Source of the DNA: Lycium barbarum
Lineage: Eukaryota > Streptophyta > Magnoliopsida > Solanales > Solanaceae
Direction: 5' to 3'
DNA length: 64,000 bases
NCBI RefSeq assembly: GCF_019175385.1
Contig: NC_083348.1
Coordinates: 43,233,366 to 43,297,365 of the forward strand
Below are positions 1 through 11,612 of the stretch, one piece after another. Under the pieces are notes generated by a model. It was not told the DNA's origin and did no database searches. It saw only the letters and a program-made list of their open reading frames with translations. The position numbers and the translations under genes are program-made. The first letter of the stretch is position 1. Each line of letters starts with the position of its first letter.

Positions 1-999
1 TGTTTTGTAGTATAATTGTATTAATGGTGTTGTAATGGAGGGATTAAAATTGGATTGGATGAAATTGGAAGTAAGAAATTGCATGAAATCGTTGTTATAC
101 GAATTGTGGGTTGGAAAGGATTAAAAAGGGTTATTGGACTGTTAGAGTTGTTTATGGGCTGAATTGTAAGGTTTCTATATGAATATTGTTATTACTGTCA
201 TTGTTGGTATTTCTGTGATAACAGGAGGATAATTGGAAGTTCGGGTTAGGCTAATATATAGAGGAAATGCTGCCCGATTTCCGTTAAGTTCTTAACTAAT
301 GAAAAACCCTAATCGAGAAAATATAAGTTAAAGAATGAGTTCTATAAGCGATGGGCTGCGGAATTACGAACTAGAAAGTATAGTTACTAACGATAGCTTT
401 ACTTTTATATTAAATAGGCTAAAGGGGCGACGAAGCGAACGGGTTTGCGACTAATCGTCAACAGGTATGTAAAGCTGTCCCCTCCTTCTTTTGGCATGTC
501 TTAGATTTAAGTGACGAATGATATGAGCTTTGGGGTAATTCTATTCACAAGTTTCGAGCGTGATTCATGATTCTTATTCACTTCTTGATGTTAGAACTCT
601 TAAAATGATTGAGCTTCCCTCTTCAGTTTTCTATACGTTGGATGGTAGTCGATATATATAAGCTCCTATTCTTAGAAACTCTACGATAACTAATGTCCTC
701 GACTTCTATAAGCTATTTCATACTATATTGACATATGGCTATGATTCCTAAGGCTCTTTGATATTATTTATGAGGACATTCGAGGGATATTTGATATGGT
801 TGTCGCTATTGATACTCAGGTGTTAATCCCTTCTTCTTATTCTGTTTGAGTCTTGATAATGTTTTAAATTGCATATGGTTGCTCACTACTCTGCTCGTGC
901 ATGACTCAATATGTCCTTCACCGAGTCCCGGGCCGGGTATGTTATCGTGCGCAATCTCACTGCATTGTTCACCGAGTCCCTCACTAGAGGGCCGGAATA

Positions 1000-1001
<2 letters not shown>

Positions 1002-1030
<29 letters not shown>
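1002..1030. repeat. (AT)n microsatellite
   Basis: An uninterrupted AT dinucleotide run inside the old LTR body. It creates spurious YIYIY-type open frames in two frames. Confidence 0.95.
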
Positions 1031-1035
1031 CTGGA

Positions 1036-1145
1036 GTTATGTTGTGTTATGGCGTTATGTTGTGTTTATGGAGTTATGCTGTGTTATGGCGTTATGCTGT
1101 GTTATGGCGTTATGATGTGTTTATGGAGTTATGCTGTGTTATGGC
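1036..1145. repeat. 18/19-bp tandem repeat, six units
   Basis: Six head-to-tail copies of GTTATGCTGTGTTATGGC and one-base-longer variants ending TTATGGA. The longer unit recurs at positions 2 and 5, giving a higher-order pattern. It lies between two CACCGAGTCCC-type boxes that mark the hairpin minisatellite zone of related LTRs. Confidence 0.9.
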
Positions 1146-1761
1146 GCCAAAGACGGGGTGGCGACCATGTTCACCGAGTCCCATAATGGGTCGGGTATGA
1201 TACATGATATTGACGTGCATGATTTATGTTTCAAAAGGGCAAGTGTTTTGGTATTCTGGACATTGTACTTGTTTTTGTACTCCTTATTTCAGTTATGATC
1301 CTTTTTATTGTATTTCATGCTTTATATACTCAGTACATATTCCGTACTGACCCCCTTTCTTCGGGGGGAGGGGGGCTGCGTTTCATGCCCGCAGGTACAG
1401 ATAGTCGGTTTGGTGACCCTTCAGCATAGGGCTTCTACTCAGCTGTCTTGGAGAGCTCCGTTGTTCCGGAGTTTAGAATTTTGGTACATATCTTATGATG
1501 TATATGTATATGTTTATCTAGGGGTACGGCGGGGCCCTGTCCCGTCATATTTCGCTACCGATACTCTTAGAGGTCTATGGACATATGTGTGGGTTGTGTA
1601 TAAGTTCTGTTCAGCTGTGTCTAAACGTTGTGCCATGTATATGTTCGTCTGTAATGGCAGCCTTGTCGGCTTGCATATGACATGATATTGATGTGTAGTG
1701 GCAGCCTTGTCGGCTTGCGTATCATTTTATGATCTGATTAGTTGTGACTCCTCAGGAGACA

Positions 1762-1762
<1 letters not shown>

Positions 1763-1815
<53 letters not shown>
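1763..1815. repeat. (TA)n microsatellite
   Basis: A TA run of about 53 bases, 21 bases before the left end of element A. Confidence 0.95.
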
Positions 1816-1818
<3 letters not shown>

Positions 1819-2090
1819 AACGTTATGAACCGTTAGTGTTACACCTCGGAAAATTTTCCGTTGGTATGAACTAGTGATGAGCATGAGTGTATGATGTCCA
1901 TGAGTAAGAAACGACGTTTGATAACCTTAGGCGAGATTTCAAAGGTATCCGATGTGAGATGAGAAAGTTGGCTAAGTTAAGACGAGATACAAGGTGAGCA
2001 ATGCATGCAAATGGATGTGGGTGATTAGAATGAGAAGTCTAAGAAATATGAGAAGTTGCAGATTTGCAACTGCCTAGTGGTCGTAAAGTG

Positions 2091-2330
2091 CTAGGACGGA
2101 CCGTAAAATGGTATACGGTCCGTAAACTGGCAGTCGTAAATTGGCATGCAAGACTTCAAGTTTCTGCCAGGCGAGGAAATGGTATAATACGACCTGGAAT
2201 ACGGACCGTAAAGTGATTTACGGCCCGTAAACCATGGTCGTAAATCACCATACAAGCAGTCCAAGTTTCTGGTTCTGGAAATGGTTAAATACGCCCATGA
2301 TGGACGGTCCGTAAACTGAAGGACGGGTAC
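2091..2330. promoter_or_regulatory. ACGGNCCGT palindrome array in LTR A (U3)
   Basis: At least five copies of TACGG[T/A/C]CCGTAAA-type palindromes with extra CGTAAA half-sites, ending about 30 bases before the TATA-like box. The same array is in the 3' LTR at 9740-9979. A role as a transcription-factor binding array is inferred from position and symmetry only. Confidence 0.6.
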
Positions 2331-2362
2331 CACTGTTCACTTCAACTCAGATTTGTAATTCA

Positions 2363-2377
2363 TTAAATAAAGGGACC
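2363..2377 (+). promoter_or_regulatory. TATA-like box of LTR A
   Basis: TTAAATAAAGGGACC. The same position in the other Tekay-type LTRs holds TATAAGG(G)ACC, and a CT-rich leader follows (2409-2440), as expected downstream of a plant transcription start. Confidence 0.55.
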
Positions 2378-4253
2378 AACACTTGTTTCATTTCATTACA
2401 ACATTACACCCTCTCTCTCTACAACTTCTCTCTACCATTATTATACAAGTTTTCAAGGATATTTGAGGATCAACAACATAAAGCAAGTGAATCAAGAGTA
2501 AGAACATCATCAAAGATCATCCAAGTCAAGAAATCCAAATGGAGAAAAACTAGGGTTTTGCTCAAAGTTGAGTATTATCAACCAAAGCTTGTTCCTACAA
2601 CTTCTAAGGTAAGATTCATGATTTTTACATGATGTTTAAGGTATTGGAGAGTTAAAATACATGGATTGTAGAAAAATATGGTCAAGTAGGTCATGAATGA
2701 TGAATAGTGACATTTTGAGAAATAGTTTGAATTGAATTATGAATGTTGTGTGTTGAGATATGAATGTTATATAAATGGTGTTAAGATCATGAACTCGACA
2801 CTTTAGACGAATGGACGAAGTTGGGTGTTATGACCATGAATATGGGTGAATTAGGAGTAAATTGAGGAATGTGGATAATGTGAATGACTAATGGCCATTG
2901 TTATGATATTGATGAAGGTAGAAACGCTAACAGTGGAAGGAACGCGCAAGGGTAGAATAATCCGACGAAAAGGTATGTAAGGCTAACCCTTATTTCATAA
3001 GGCATAGTTCTTGGCCAATTTCCTAAAATCCTTTATATGAGTACGTTGTCTTCAAATGATTGATATTCCGAGCTCATAAGCTCACGATCCTTGATATGTA
3101 CTACGATTGTACTACGCACTTCATATGACGAGTAAGCCTAGGACATAGATGTAGCGATAATGATGATAATAGTGATGACGATGATAATAATAATGATGCT
3201 AAAGGTGCCTACGGGCTATTATACTTATATGTGACTATGAAGGGCTATAATGAAACCCCGAGCTTATAACGCCGGTAGAATATATGTATATGAATATGTA
3301 TAAAGTATGTATACGATTACGAAACGCGCGCACGCCTCTGCAGATGGTACGGATAACCCTGAAGCCTTGGTAGGGCCAGGTATGAGCAACCTTGAGCCTT
3401 GGTTGGCCAAGTATGTATATGAAACACCGATCCTATGAGGTCGGGTATGTTATATAAATATTATGTATATGAAATGCCTATGTATATAATATGAATATGA
3501 ATGTGATAAGACTATGTATATGAATACGATTAAGGACATGTATACGAATATGAGCACAAGTATGGTACGAGTACTATTATGAAATACGGATGACGATGTA
3601 TGTGTATAAGTGCGTATGAGAAATGGAAAGTCCTATGAAATGCAAGTAAGTGCTATGATGATGATATTGTTATCTCCCCTCCTATGCTACTTCACATGTT
3701 GTTTACTATGCTTATGCATATATCGATGTTGATCATGCTTTACATACTCAGTACATTCTTCGTACTGACGTCCTTTTGTTTGTGGATGCTGCGCCATGCC
3801 CGCAGGTGCACAGGGAGATAGACTTGATCCATAGCTGCTTATTCAGAGACTGCATAGCAGAGCTTCTTTTCTTCCGGAGCCATAGCTTTTGGGTACTTAT
3901 TCTTTTGTGTATATGATTATGGGCATAGCGGGGTCCTGTCCCGCTTATATGGTTTGTCATACTCTCCTTAGAGGCTTGTAGTCACGTGTTGTGGTTAGAT
4001 ATGTCTGGCCTTGTTGGCCCATGTTTTGTATATCATTTTGTCGGCCATGTTGGCCCACGTACATCAATGTGGCATAAATGCCTATGATGATATGAAGAGG
4101 TGTTTGTCCAATGGGACTAGTTCGATAAACGAAAGGAATGTATGTCTAATTATGTGGCTCACCTAGATGTAAGTAATAAAGTAAGCTAAGGGGTGCCCGG
4201 GTGGGCTAGCACCGGGTGCTCGTCGCGGCCCCCTAGTCGGGTCGTGACAAAAG

Positions 4254-4265
4254 TGGTATCAGAGC
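4254..4265 (+). other. Primer-binding site, initiator tRNA-Met
   Basis: TGGTATCAGAGC, the standard complement of the tRNA-iMet 3' end, four bases after the 5' LTR. The 4266-4459 leader shows no gene; it ends in a 3' splice-site-like TATTTCAG at 4450-4457, two bases before the gag ATG. Confidence 0.92.
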
Positions 4266-4459
4266 AGTTCAGTCCTAGGGTGTGTCTACGAGCCGTGTCT
4301 AGTAGAGTCTTGGTTATGGGTGTGTTGCGCGCCACACTTATAAACAAGAAGCTGCAGACATTTTAGGAATAAATGACCTTCTTTCTTCATAAGAATCGTG
4401 CGATAGAGCTATGATGTAAGAAATTCTTGTTCCTTAATCGTGTATTGTGTATTTCAGAA

Positions 4460-4954
4460 ATGCCTGTAAAGAAAAAGGCTACAGCAGCCCAAAAGGGCAA
4501 GACAGTGGCAGAGAAGCGGGCTAAAAGAGCACCGCCACCGGTAGTAGAGGAAAGTGAGTCCCAGAGTGCGGCTCAATCTCAGTCCTCCTAGACAGTGCCC
4601 GTTTCTGAGGAGCGTGAGGGAACCTCAGCCCCCGCTCCAGCACCTCCAGCTCCTCCACCAAATGCTTCGGGCCAGGATGTGAAAGAGGCCATTACCTTGT
4701 TGACTCAATTGGTTGCGGCCCAGGCTCAGAGGCACAGTTCAAGGTACGGTGATAGGGCTGTTAGTGCAAGGGCCCGTGACTTTATTACTTTAAACCCTCC
4801 GGAATTCTCTGGGTCAAAGCCGGAGGAGGATCCCCAGGATTTTATTGATGGTATGCTAAGGACGCTCCGATTGATACATGCTTCGGACACCGAGTCGGTA
4901 GAGCTAGCGTCATATAGATTGAGAGATGTCTCGATCCAGTGGTATACGGTATAG
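4460..4954 (+). pseudogene. gag: Element A gag, N-terminal part (broken)
   Basis: Nucleocapsid/capsid precursor, N-terminal portion. The start is the ATG at 4460, just after a splice-acceptor-like site, and it opens [14 protein letters not shown], matching the gag start of the sister elements. An in-frame TAG interrupts codon 44 (4589-4591). The proline/alanine-rich linker and the start of the capsid domain (NPPEFSGSKPEEDPQDFID) are readable. The frame is lost near 4935-4955, where it closes at a TAG after QWYTV. At least two frame changes are needed here to pass into the following capsid segment. Not functional. Confidence 0.85.
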
Positions 4955-6186
4955 ATGGCTTCACGGGGAGCCAATGCACCTCCCCGGTATGGCAAGAATT
5001 TGTTGATGCTTTTCTCCGTCATTACATGCCTCCAGAAGTTCGGCGAGCTAGGGCCGATAAATTCTTGAACTTGAGGCAAGGTAGTATGAGTGCCCTAGAG
5101 TATAGCCTCCGTTTTAACTCCTTGGCTAGGTATGCTTCGGCCATGGTAGCAGATATGGGCGACAGGGTACACCGATTCGTAAAGGGCCTAGGGCCACATT
5201 TGATGGATAAATGCTTGACTGCGTCCCTTCAGGACGGTATGGATATTGCACGCATCCAAGCACATGCTCAGAACTTAGAGGAAAGCCTACAACAGCGGAG
5301 AAGTGAACGCGAACAGGATGGGGGTCACAACAAAAGGGCCAGATCTTCAGGCCCAATGAGTGAGTCCAGAGGCGGACACAGGCAGCAGTTCCCTAGACAT
5401 TCGGGCTATTCTATGACCAGTGCACCTCCACGGTTTTCAGGCCAGAGATTTGATAGGTCTGCTCGTTCAGGGCCGAGTCCGAGTTACTCAGGACCTCAGT
5501 TTAGAGATGATTCAGGCCAATCAAGGCCACCTGTTCCACGATGTTCCCAGTGTAGGAAGTTGCATTGGGGTCAGTGCCGATTAGGTTCGACTGTTTGCTA
5601 TTCATGCGGTCGACCAGGCCATATTATGCGTGGTTGCCCCTCAGTGCATGGTAGAGGTAGGACCCAGCCATCAGGGTCGGTAGCCGGGTCTTCGACATCT
5701 GTACACCCTACGGGGCCAAGTTCACATGCGCCAGTTGGCCCTGGTAGGGGTAGAGGCAAAGCTCCCAGTTCTAGCGGTCCTCAGCACCGTATCTATGCTT
5801 TGGCTGGACGCCAAGATCTTGAGTCTTCTCCTGACGTAGTCACAGGTATATTATCGGTATTCTCTCATGATGTATATGCTTTTATTGATCCGGGCTCCAC
5901 ATTATCATATGTTACTCCATATATTGCGGGTCGATTTATAGTCGAGCCGGAGTCGATCCAGCCTTTTGAGGTGTCTACACCCGTGGGTGAATCGGTAATA
6001 GCTAGCCGAGTATATAGAGATTATGCAGTTATGATTTGTGACTGTCGTACCATGATTGATTTGCATGAGCTAGAAATGGTAGATTTTGACATCATTATGG
6101 GCATGGATTGGTTGGCTTCTTGTTATGACAATGTTGATTGTAGAATGAAGATGGTTCGTTCCAATTCCCGGGAGAACCAGTCTTAG
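4939..6186 (+). pseudogene. gag-pro: Element A gag C-terminus, CCHC knuckle and protease (broken)
   Basis: Continues the capsid domain (VWQEFVDAFLRHYMPPEVRR), then a basic, serine/glycine/proline-rich linker, a CCHC zinc knuckle (CYSCGRPGHIMRGC), and an aspartic protease with [12 protein letters not shown] at its active site and the conserved [11 protein letters not shown] strand near its end. The DPGS motif is shared with element E, so it is a family variant and not a lesion. The frame breaks at about 6160 by an apparent one-base loss in the VRFQFPG region and stops at 6186. In an intact element this would be continuous with RT. Confidence 0.88.
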
Positions 6187-7067
6187 AATGGAAAGGGAAT
6201 ACAGCGTCACCAAAAGGTAGGTTTATTTCCTATCTAAAGGCAAGGAAGATGATCACGAAAGGATGCATTTATCATCTAGTGTGAGTTCAAGATATAGAAG
6301 CTGAATCGCCGACTCTTCAGTCAGTTCCAGTGGTGAATGAATTTCCGGATGTATTCCCGGAAGAGCTTCCAGGCCTTCCTCCCGAGCGGGAGATCGATTT
6401 TGCCATTGATGTGTTGCCAGACACTAAGCCCATATCTATTCCTCCCTATAGAATGGAACCCGCATAATTGAAAGAGTTAAAGGAGCAATTGAGAGACTTG
6501 CTGGATAAGGGCTTCATTAGGCCTAGTTGATCCCCGTGGGGAGCACCCGTATTGTTTGTCCGGAAGAAAGATGGCTCTTTGAGAATGTACATTGATTATC
6601 GGCAGTTGAATAAAGTAACGATTAAGAATAAATATCCTCTTCCAAGGATCGATGACTTATTTGATCAATTGCAAGGCGCCAAATGGTTTTCAAATATTGA
6701 TTTGAGGTCCGGGTATCATCAAGTGAGAGTTAGGGAGAAAGACATCCCTAAGACAGCTTTTAGGACAAGATATGGTCATTTTGAATTTCGGGTGATGTCA
6801 TTTGGGCTAACGAACGCGCCGGCGGTATTCATGGATTTGATGAACAATGTATTCAGGCGCTTCCTAGATTTATTTGTGATAGTATTTATCGACGACATCT
6901 TGGTGTATTCTAGGTCCGAGGCAGAACATGCGGATCATTTGCGTATTGTCCTTAGAGTTCTTCGAGCTCGAGAGTTGTTTGCAAAGTTCTCTAAATGTGA
7001 GTTTTGGTTGAACTCAGTATCATTTCTGGGCCATATTGTTGCAGCCGATGGTATTTCTAGTGGATAG
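6187..7067 (+). pseudogene. pol: Element A reverse transcriptase, fingers and palm (broken)
   Basis: RT copies the element RNA into cDNA inside the particle. The readable core from 6552 has the [20 protein letters not shown] fingers, the first palm aspartate in NIDLRSGYH and the catalytic [11 protein letters not shown]. The stretch 6187-6551 is the protease-RT linker and contains three in-frame stops (near 6280, 6465 and 6528), each looking like a single-base change. The frame is lost again near 7050, in the segment leading to the thumb, where the next frame takes over. Dead copy. Confidence 0.88.
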
Positions 7068-9267
7068 CCAAAAGATTGAGGCCGTAAAGACTTGGCCAAG
7101 GCCTACAACTCCTACCGAGGTTCGTAGCTTTCTGGGCTTAGCAGGTTATTACAGGAGGTTCGTTGAAGGTTTTTCTTCTATTTCTGCACCACTCACAAAG
7201 CTGACCCAGAAATCGGCAAAGTTTCAATGGACAGACGCTTGCGAACGTAGTTTCCAAGAGTTGAAAGATAGATTGGCTTCCGCCCCAGTCTTAACACTTC
7301 CAGAGGGATTGGAAGGATATGTTGTTTATTGCGATGCTTCATGTGTTGGGCTAGGCTGTGTATTGATGCAACATGGTAGAGTGGTTGCGTATGCTTCAAG
7401 GCAATTGCAGAGACATGGGCAGAATTATCCTACCCATGATCTAGAATTGGCCGCAGTGGTCCATGCATTAAAGATATGGAGACATTATTTATATGGCGTC
7501 CACGTGGATATTTATACAGATCATAAGAGTCTTCAGTATATCTTCAAGCAGAAAGAGTTGAATTTGCGACAACGACGATGGCTAGAGTTGCTAAAAGACT
7601 ATGATGTTGATATTTTGTATCACCCCGGAAAGGAAAATGTTGTGGCTGATGCTCTTAGCCGTAGATCGATGGGAAGTCTAAATGATGTACGACCAGAAAA
7701 GAAAGAAATGGCTCATGAGCTCCAACAGTTAGCTAGCCTAGGAGTCCGAGTAGTGGACTCAGGTAGCAGCGGAGCTACTATTTATAATTCAGTAGTTTCG
7801 TCGCTAGCAGCAGAAGTGAAAGAGCGACAATATGAGGATCCCATGCTAATGCAGCTCAGAGATACACTCCCTCAGAAAGAGGAGTCAGCATTTGATATTT
7901 CAGGAGACGGAGTTCTCCGATGCCGAGGCAGATTATGTGTCCCTGATGTGGCAAGTCTACGCCACCAGATTTTGAGAGAAGCTCATTGTTCTCGTTACTC
8001 CGTTCACCCCGGAGCGACGAAGATGTATCATGACCTTAAGTCTATATATTGGTGGAATGGGATGAAGAAAGATATAGCGGAATTTGTAGCCCAATGTCCT
8101 AATTGTCAACAAGTGAAAGTCGAGCACCAAAAGCCGGGTGGATTATTGCAAGCTATAGAAATCCCAACGTGGAAGTGGGAAGTGATTAATATGGATTTCA
8201 TTACAGGGCTGCCCCGTTCTCGACGCAAATATGATTCCATATGGGTGATTGTGGATAGACTCACAAAGTCCGTTCATTTCTTGCCAGTCAGAACGACCTA
8301 TGCGGCAGAAGATTATGCAAGGCTTTACCTTAAAGAGATAGTGAGACTCCACGGCGTTCCGGTATCTATTATCTCTGATAGAGGTACTCAGTTTGCAGCA
8401 AAATTTTGGGAGTCTTTCCAAGAGGGTTTAGGGACCCAAGTGCGCCTTAGTATTGCATTTCACCCACAGACCGATGGACAAGCTGAACGCACCATTCAGA
8501 CTCTCGAGGATATGCTACGGGCATGTATGATAGATTTTGGAGGAAATTGGGATGACCATTTGCCACTCATTGAGTTTGCTTACAATAACAGTTATCATTC
8601 CAGTATTCAAATGACACCTTATGAGGCTTTATATGGGCAGAAATGTAGATCCCCGATCGGGTGGTTCGAGGTAGGAGAGGCTCAGTTGATAGGGCCAGAC
8701 TTGGTTCAACAAGCCATGGAGAAGGTCAAGCTCATACAAGATCGGTTGTTAGCGGCTCAAAGTCGTCAAAAGTCCTACGCGGATAATCGTCGAAGGGACT
8801 TAGAGTTCGAAGTGAAAGATTGGGTATTCTTGAAAGTGTCGCCAATGAAGGGCGTAATGAGATTTGGAAAAAAGGGGAAGCTTAGTCCCCGGTATATTAG
8901 ACCATATGAGATTGTGCGCAAAATAGGCAAAGTGGCCTATGAGTTAGATCTACCTCCGGAATTGGAGTCAGTCCATCTAGTATTTTATGTCTCGATGCTT
9001 CGAAAATGTGTTGGAGATCCCACTAGGACCGTCCCAGTAAATGATGTGCAAGTGACAAAGAAATTGACTTATGAAGAGGTACCCATTGCTATATTAGACA
9101 GGCAAGTACGGAGGCTTAGAAACAAAGAGGTGGCCTCGGTTAAGGTTCTATGGAGAAGCAGTAAATGAGAGGAGATGACATGGGAAGTAGAAGAAAGTAT
9201 GCGATCCAAATACCCACATTTATTTCAGCCCTTGGAAGAAGTCCTAGATGAGACGTCAAGATCATAA
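7036..9267 (+). pseudogene. pol: Element A RT thumb, RNase H, integrase and chromodomain
   Basis: A 710-residue open frame, then one TGA at 9166-9168, then the tail to a natural TAA at 9265-9267. RNase H shows the acidic set near D100, E137, D162 and D205. Integrase has the H..H..CPNC zinc finger (about 317-357) and the catalytic triad D387 (NMDF), D448 (IISDRG) and E484 (GQAERT). The end carries the Tekay-type chromodomain ([20 protein letters not shown]), which in this family targets integration to heterochromatin. The TGA lies inside the chromodomain, so even this longest piece would make a truncated targeting module. Confidence 0.9.
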
Positions 9268-9475
9268 GGTATGCATGTTTTCCTTTTATGCTTTTTGGGT
9301 CATGTGTGAACATATCTTTTTTATGCTATTATGTTGTAGCCCTGTGAGGCATCGATATTATGGGTTGTTGTGGCAGGATGGTAGCGCCATATTATAGGGG
9401 AGACTCTGGCGAAATTTTTATAGAATCCCCGAAGACTTTAACATTCGAGGACGAATGTTCTTAAGGGGGGGAGAA
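9268..9475 (+). other. Element A 3' leader: conserved box, hairpin and polypurine tract
   Basis: No gene. Contains AGGGGAGACTCTGGCGAAAT (9398-9417), a box repeated before the polypurine tract of B and C, then the hairpin ACATTCGAGGACGAATGT (9441-9458) and the polypurine tract AAGGGGGGGAGAA (9463-9475), which primes plus-strand DNA in this family. Confidence 0.85.
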
Positions 9476-11612
9476 TGTTACACCTCGGAAAATTTTCCGT
9501 TGGTATGAAAGTGAATGAACTAGTGATGAGTATGAGTGTATGATGTCCATGAGTAAGAAACGACGTTTGATGACCTTAGGCGAGATTTCAAAGGTATCCG
9601 ATGTGAGATGAGAAAGTTGGCTAAGTTAAGACGAGATACAAGGTGAGCAATGCATGCAAATGGATGTGGGTGATTAGAATGAGAAGTCTAAGAAATATGA
9701 GAAGTTGCAAATTTGCAACTGCCCAGTGGTCGTAAAGTGCTAGGACGGACCGTAAAATGGTATACGGTCCGTAAACTGGCAGTCGTAAATTGGCATGCAA
9801 GACTTCAAGTTTCTGCCAGTCGAGGAAATGGTATAATACGACCTGGAATACGGCCCGTAAAGTGATTTACGGCCCGTAAACCATGGTCGTAAATCACCAT
9901 ACAAGCAGTCCAAGTTTCTGGTTCTGGAAATGGTTAAATACGCCCATGATGGACGGTCCGTAAATTGAAGGACGGGTACCACTGTTCACTTCAACTCAGA
10001 TTTGTAATTCATTAAATAAAGGGACCAACACTTGTTTCATTTCATTACAACATTACACCCTCTCTCTCTACAACTTCTCTCTACTATTATTATACAAGTT
10101 TTCAAGGATATTTGAGGATCAACAACATAAAGCAAGTGAATCAAGAGTAAGAACATCATCAAAGATCATCCAAGTCAAGAAATCCAAATGGAGAAAAACT
10201 AGGGTTTTGCTCAAAGTGGAGTATTATCGACCAAAGCTTGTTCCTACAACTTCTAAGGTAAGATTCATGATTTTTACATGATGTTTAAGGTATTGGAGAG
10301 TTAAAATACATGGATTGTAGAAAAATATGGTCAAGTAGGTCATGAATGATGAATAGTGACATTTTGAGAAATAGTTTGAATTGAATTATGAATGTTGTGT
10401 GTTGAGATATGAATGTTATATAAATGGTGTTAAGATCATGAACTAGACACTTTAGACGAATGGACGAAGTTGGGTATTATGACCATGAATATGGGTGAAT
10501 TAGGAGTAAATTGAGGAATGTGGATAATGTGAATGACTAATGGCCATTGTTATGATATTGATGAAGGTAGAAACGCTAACAGTGGAAGGAACGCGCAAGG
10601 GTAGAATAATCCGACGAAAAGGTATGTAAGGCTAACCCTTCTTTCATAAGGCATGGTTCTTGGCCAATTTCCTAAAATCCTTTATATGAGTACGTTGTCT
10701 TCAAATGATTGATATTCCGAGCTCATAAGCTCACGATCCTTGATATGTACTACGATTGTACTACGCACTTCACATGACGAGTAAGCCTAGGACATAGATG
10801 TAGCGATAATGATGATAATAGTGATGACGATGATAATAATAATGATGCTAAAGGTGCCTACGGGCTATTATACTTATATGTGCCTATGAAGGGCTATAAT
10901 GAAACCCCGAGCTTATAACGCCGGTAGAATATATGTATATGAATATGTATAAAGTATGTATACGATTACGAAACGCGCGCACGCCTCTGCAGATGGTACG
11001 GATAACCCTGAAGCCTTGGTAGGGCCAGGTATGAGCAACCTTGAGCCTTGGTTGGCCAAGTATGTATATGAAACACCGATCCTACGAGGTCGGGTATGTT
11101 ATGTAAATACTATGTATATGAAATGCCTATGTATATAATATGAATATGAATGTGATAAGACTATGTATATGAATACGAATAAGGACATGTATACGAATAT
11201 GAGCACAAGTATGGTACGAGTACTATTATGAAATACGGATGACGATGTATGTGTATAAGTGCGTATGAGAAATGGATAGTCCTATGAAATGTAAGTAAGT
11301 GCAATGACGATGATATTATTATCTCCCCTCCTATGCTACTTCACATGTTGTTTACTATGCTTATACATATATCGATGTTGATCATGCTTTACATACTTAG
11401 TATATTCTTGGTACTGACGTCCTTTTGTTTGTGGACGCTGCGCCATACCCGCAGGTGCACAGGGAGATAGACTTGATCCATAGCTGCTTATTCAGAGACT
11501 GCATAGCAGAGCTTCTTTTTTCTTCCGGAGGCATAGCTTTTGGGTACTTATTCTTTTGTGTATATGATTATGGGCATAGCGGGGTCCTGTCCCGCTTATA
11601 TGTTTTGTCATA
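9476..11612 (+). repeat. Element A 3' LTR, truncated
   Basis: Starts TGTTACACC directly after the polypurine tract and follows the 5' LTR to about 11607, then switches to the B-type LTR on the other strand. The final roughly 300 bp, including the terminal hairpin and CA end, are missing. The first arm of the double hairpin (11399-11417) has lost pairing through substitutions. Confidence 0.93.

Larger units (their letters stand above)
1..1836 (+). repeat. Old LTR remnant, E-like family, 5' end outside the window
   Basis: No gene is supported here. The stretch carries the landmarks of a Ty3/gypsy LTR read on the plus strand: a TATA-like box followed by GGAAATGCTGCCC (about 262-284), the conserved AGGTATGTAAAGCT motif at 463-476, the double hairpin at 1329-1380, the CCCGCAGGTACAG box near 1388, and a GGGGCCCTGTCCCG box near 1530 that matches the E-type LTR. 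Two AT microsatellites and an 18-bp tandem repeat interrupt it. The usual LTR end (TCGTGACA) is not seen before element A begins, so the right end is lost or replaced by the AT run. The assignment to an LTR is firm; the family is inferred. Confidence 0.6.
1837..4249 (+). repeat. Element A 5' LTR
   Basis: Begins TGTTACACC and ends GTCGTGACA, giving the canonical TG...CA ends. Contents in order: palindrome array (2091-2330), TATA-like box (2363-2377), a telobox-like AACTAGGGTTTTG in the leader (2548-2560), splice-donor-like AAG|GTAAG (2606-2613), the AAAGGTATGTAAGGCT motif (2970-2985), the double hairpin (3748-3790), and a terminal hairpin AGCACCGGGTGCT (4208-4220). It differs from the 3' LTR by scattered substitutions and a 10-base indel near the left end. 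Confidence 0.95.
1837..11612 (+). mobile_element. Element A: Tekay-type Ty3/gypsy chromovirus, decayed, 3' end lost
   Basis: LTR retrotransposon on the plus strand. The sequence shows a 2413-bp 5' LTR, a primer site complementary to initiator tRNA-Met, gag, protease, RT, RNase H, integrase with a chromodomain, a polypurine tract and a 3' LTR. The 3' LTR stops about 300 bp early and fuses to the LTR of element B through the shared pentamer TCATA. Gag-pol has several stops and frameshifts, so the copy cannot encode its own proteins. The chromodomain, long LTRs and iMet primer site point to the Tekay (Del) lineage; that lineage name is inferred from family knowledge. The left flanking pentamer is GTTAG; its partner is gone. 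Confidence 0.93.

Noticed and set aside
2091..2333. 80-codon minus-strand frame, repeated at 9740-9982
   Set aside because: It coincides with the palindrome array, whose symmetry keeps frames open. No protein features.
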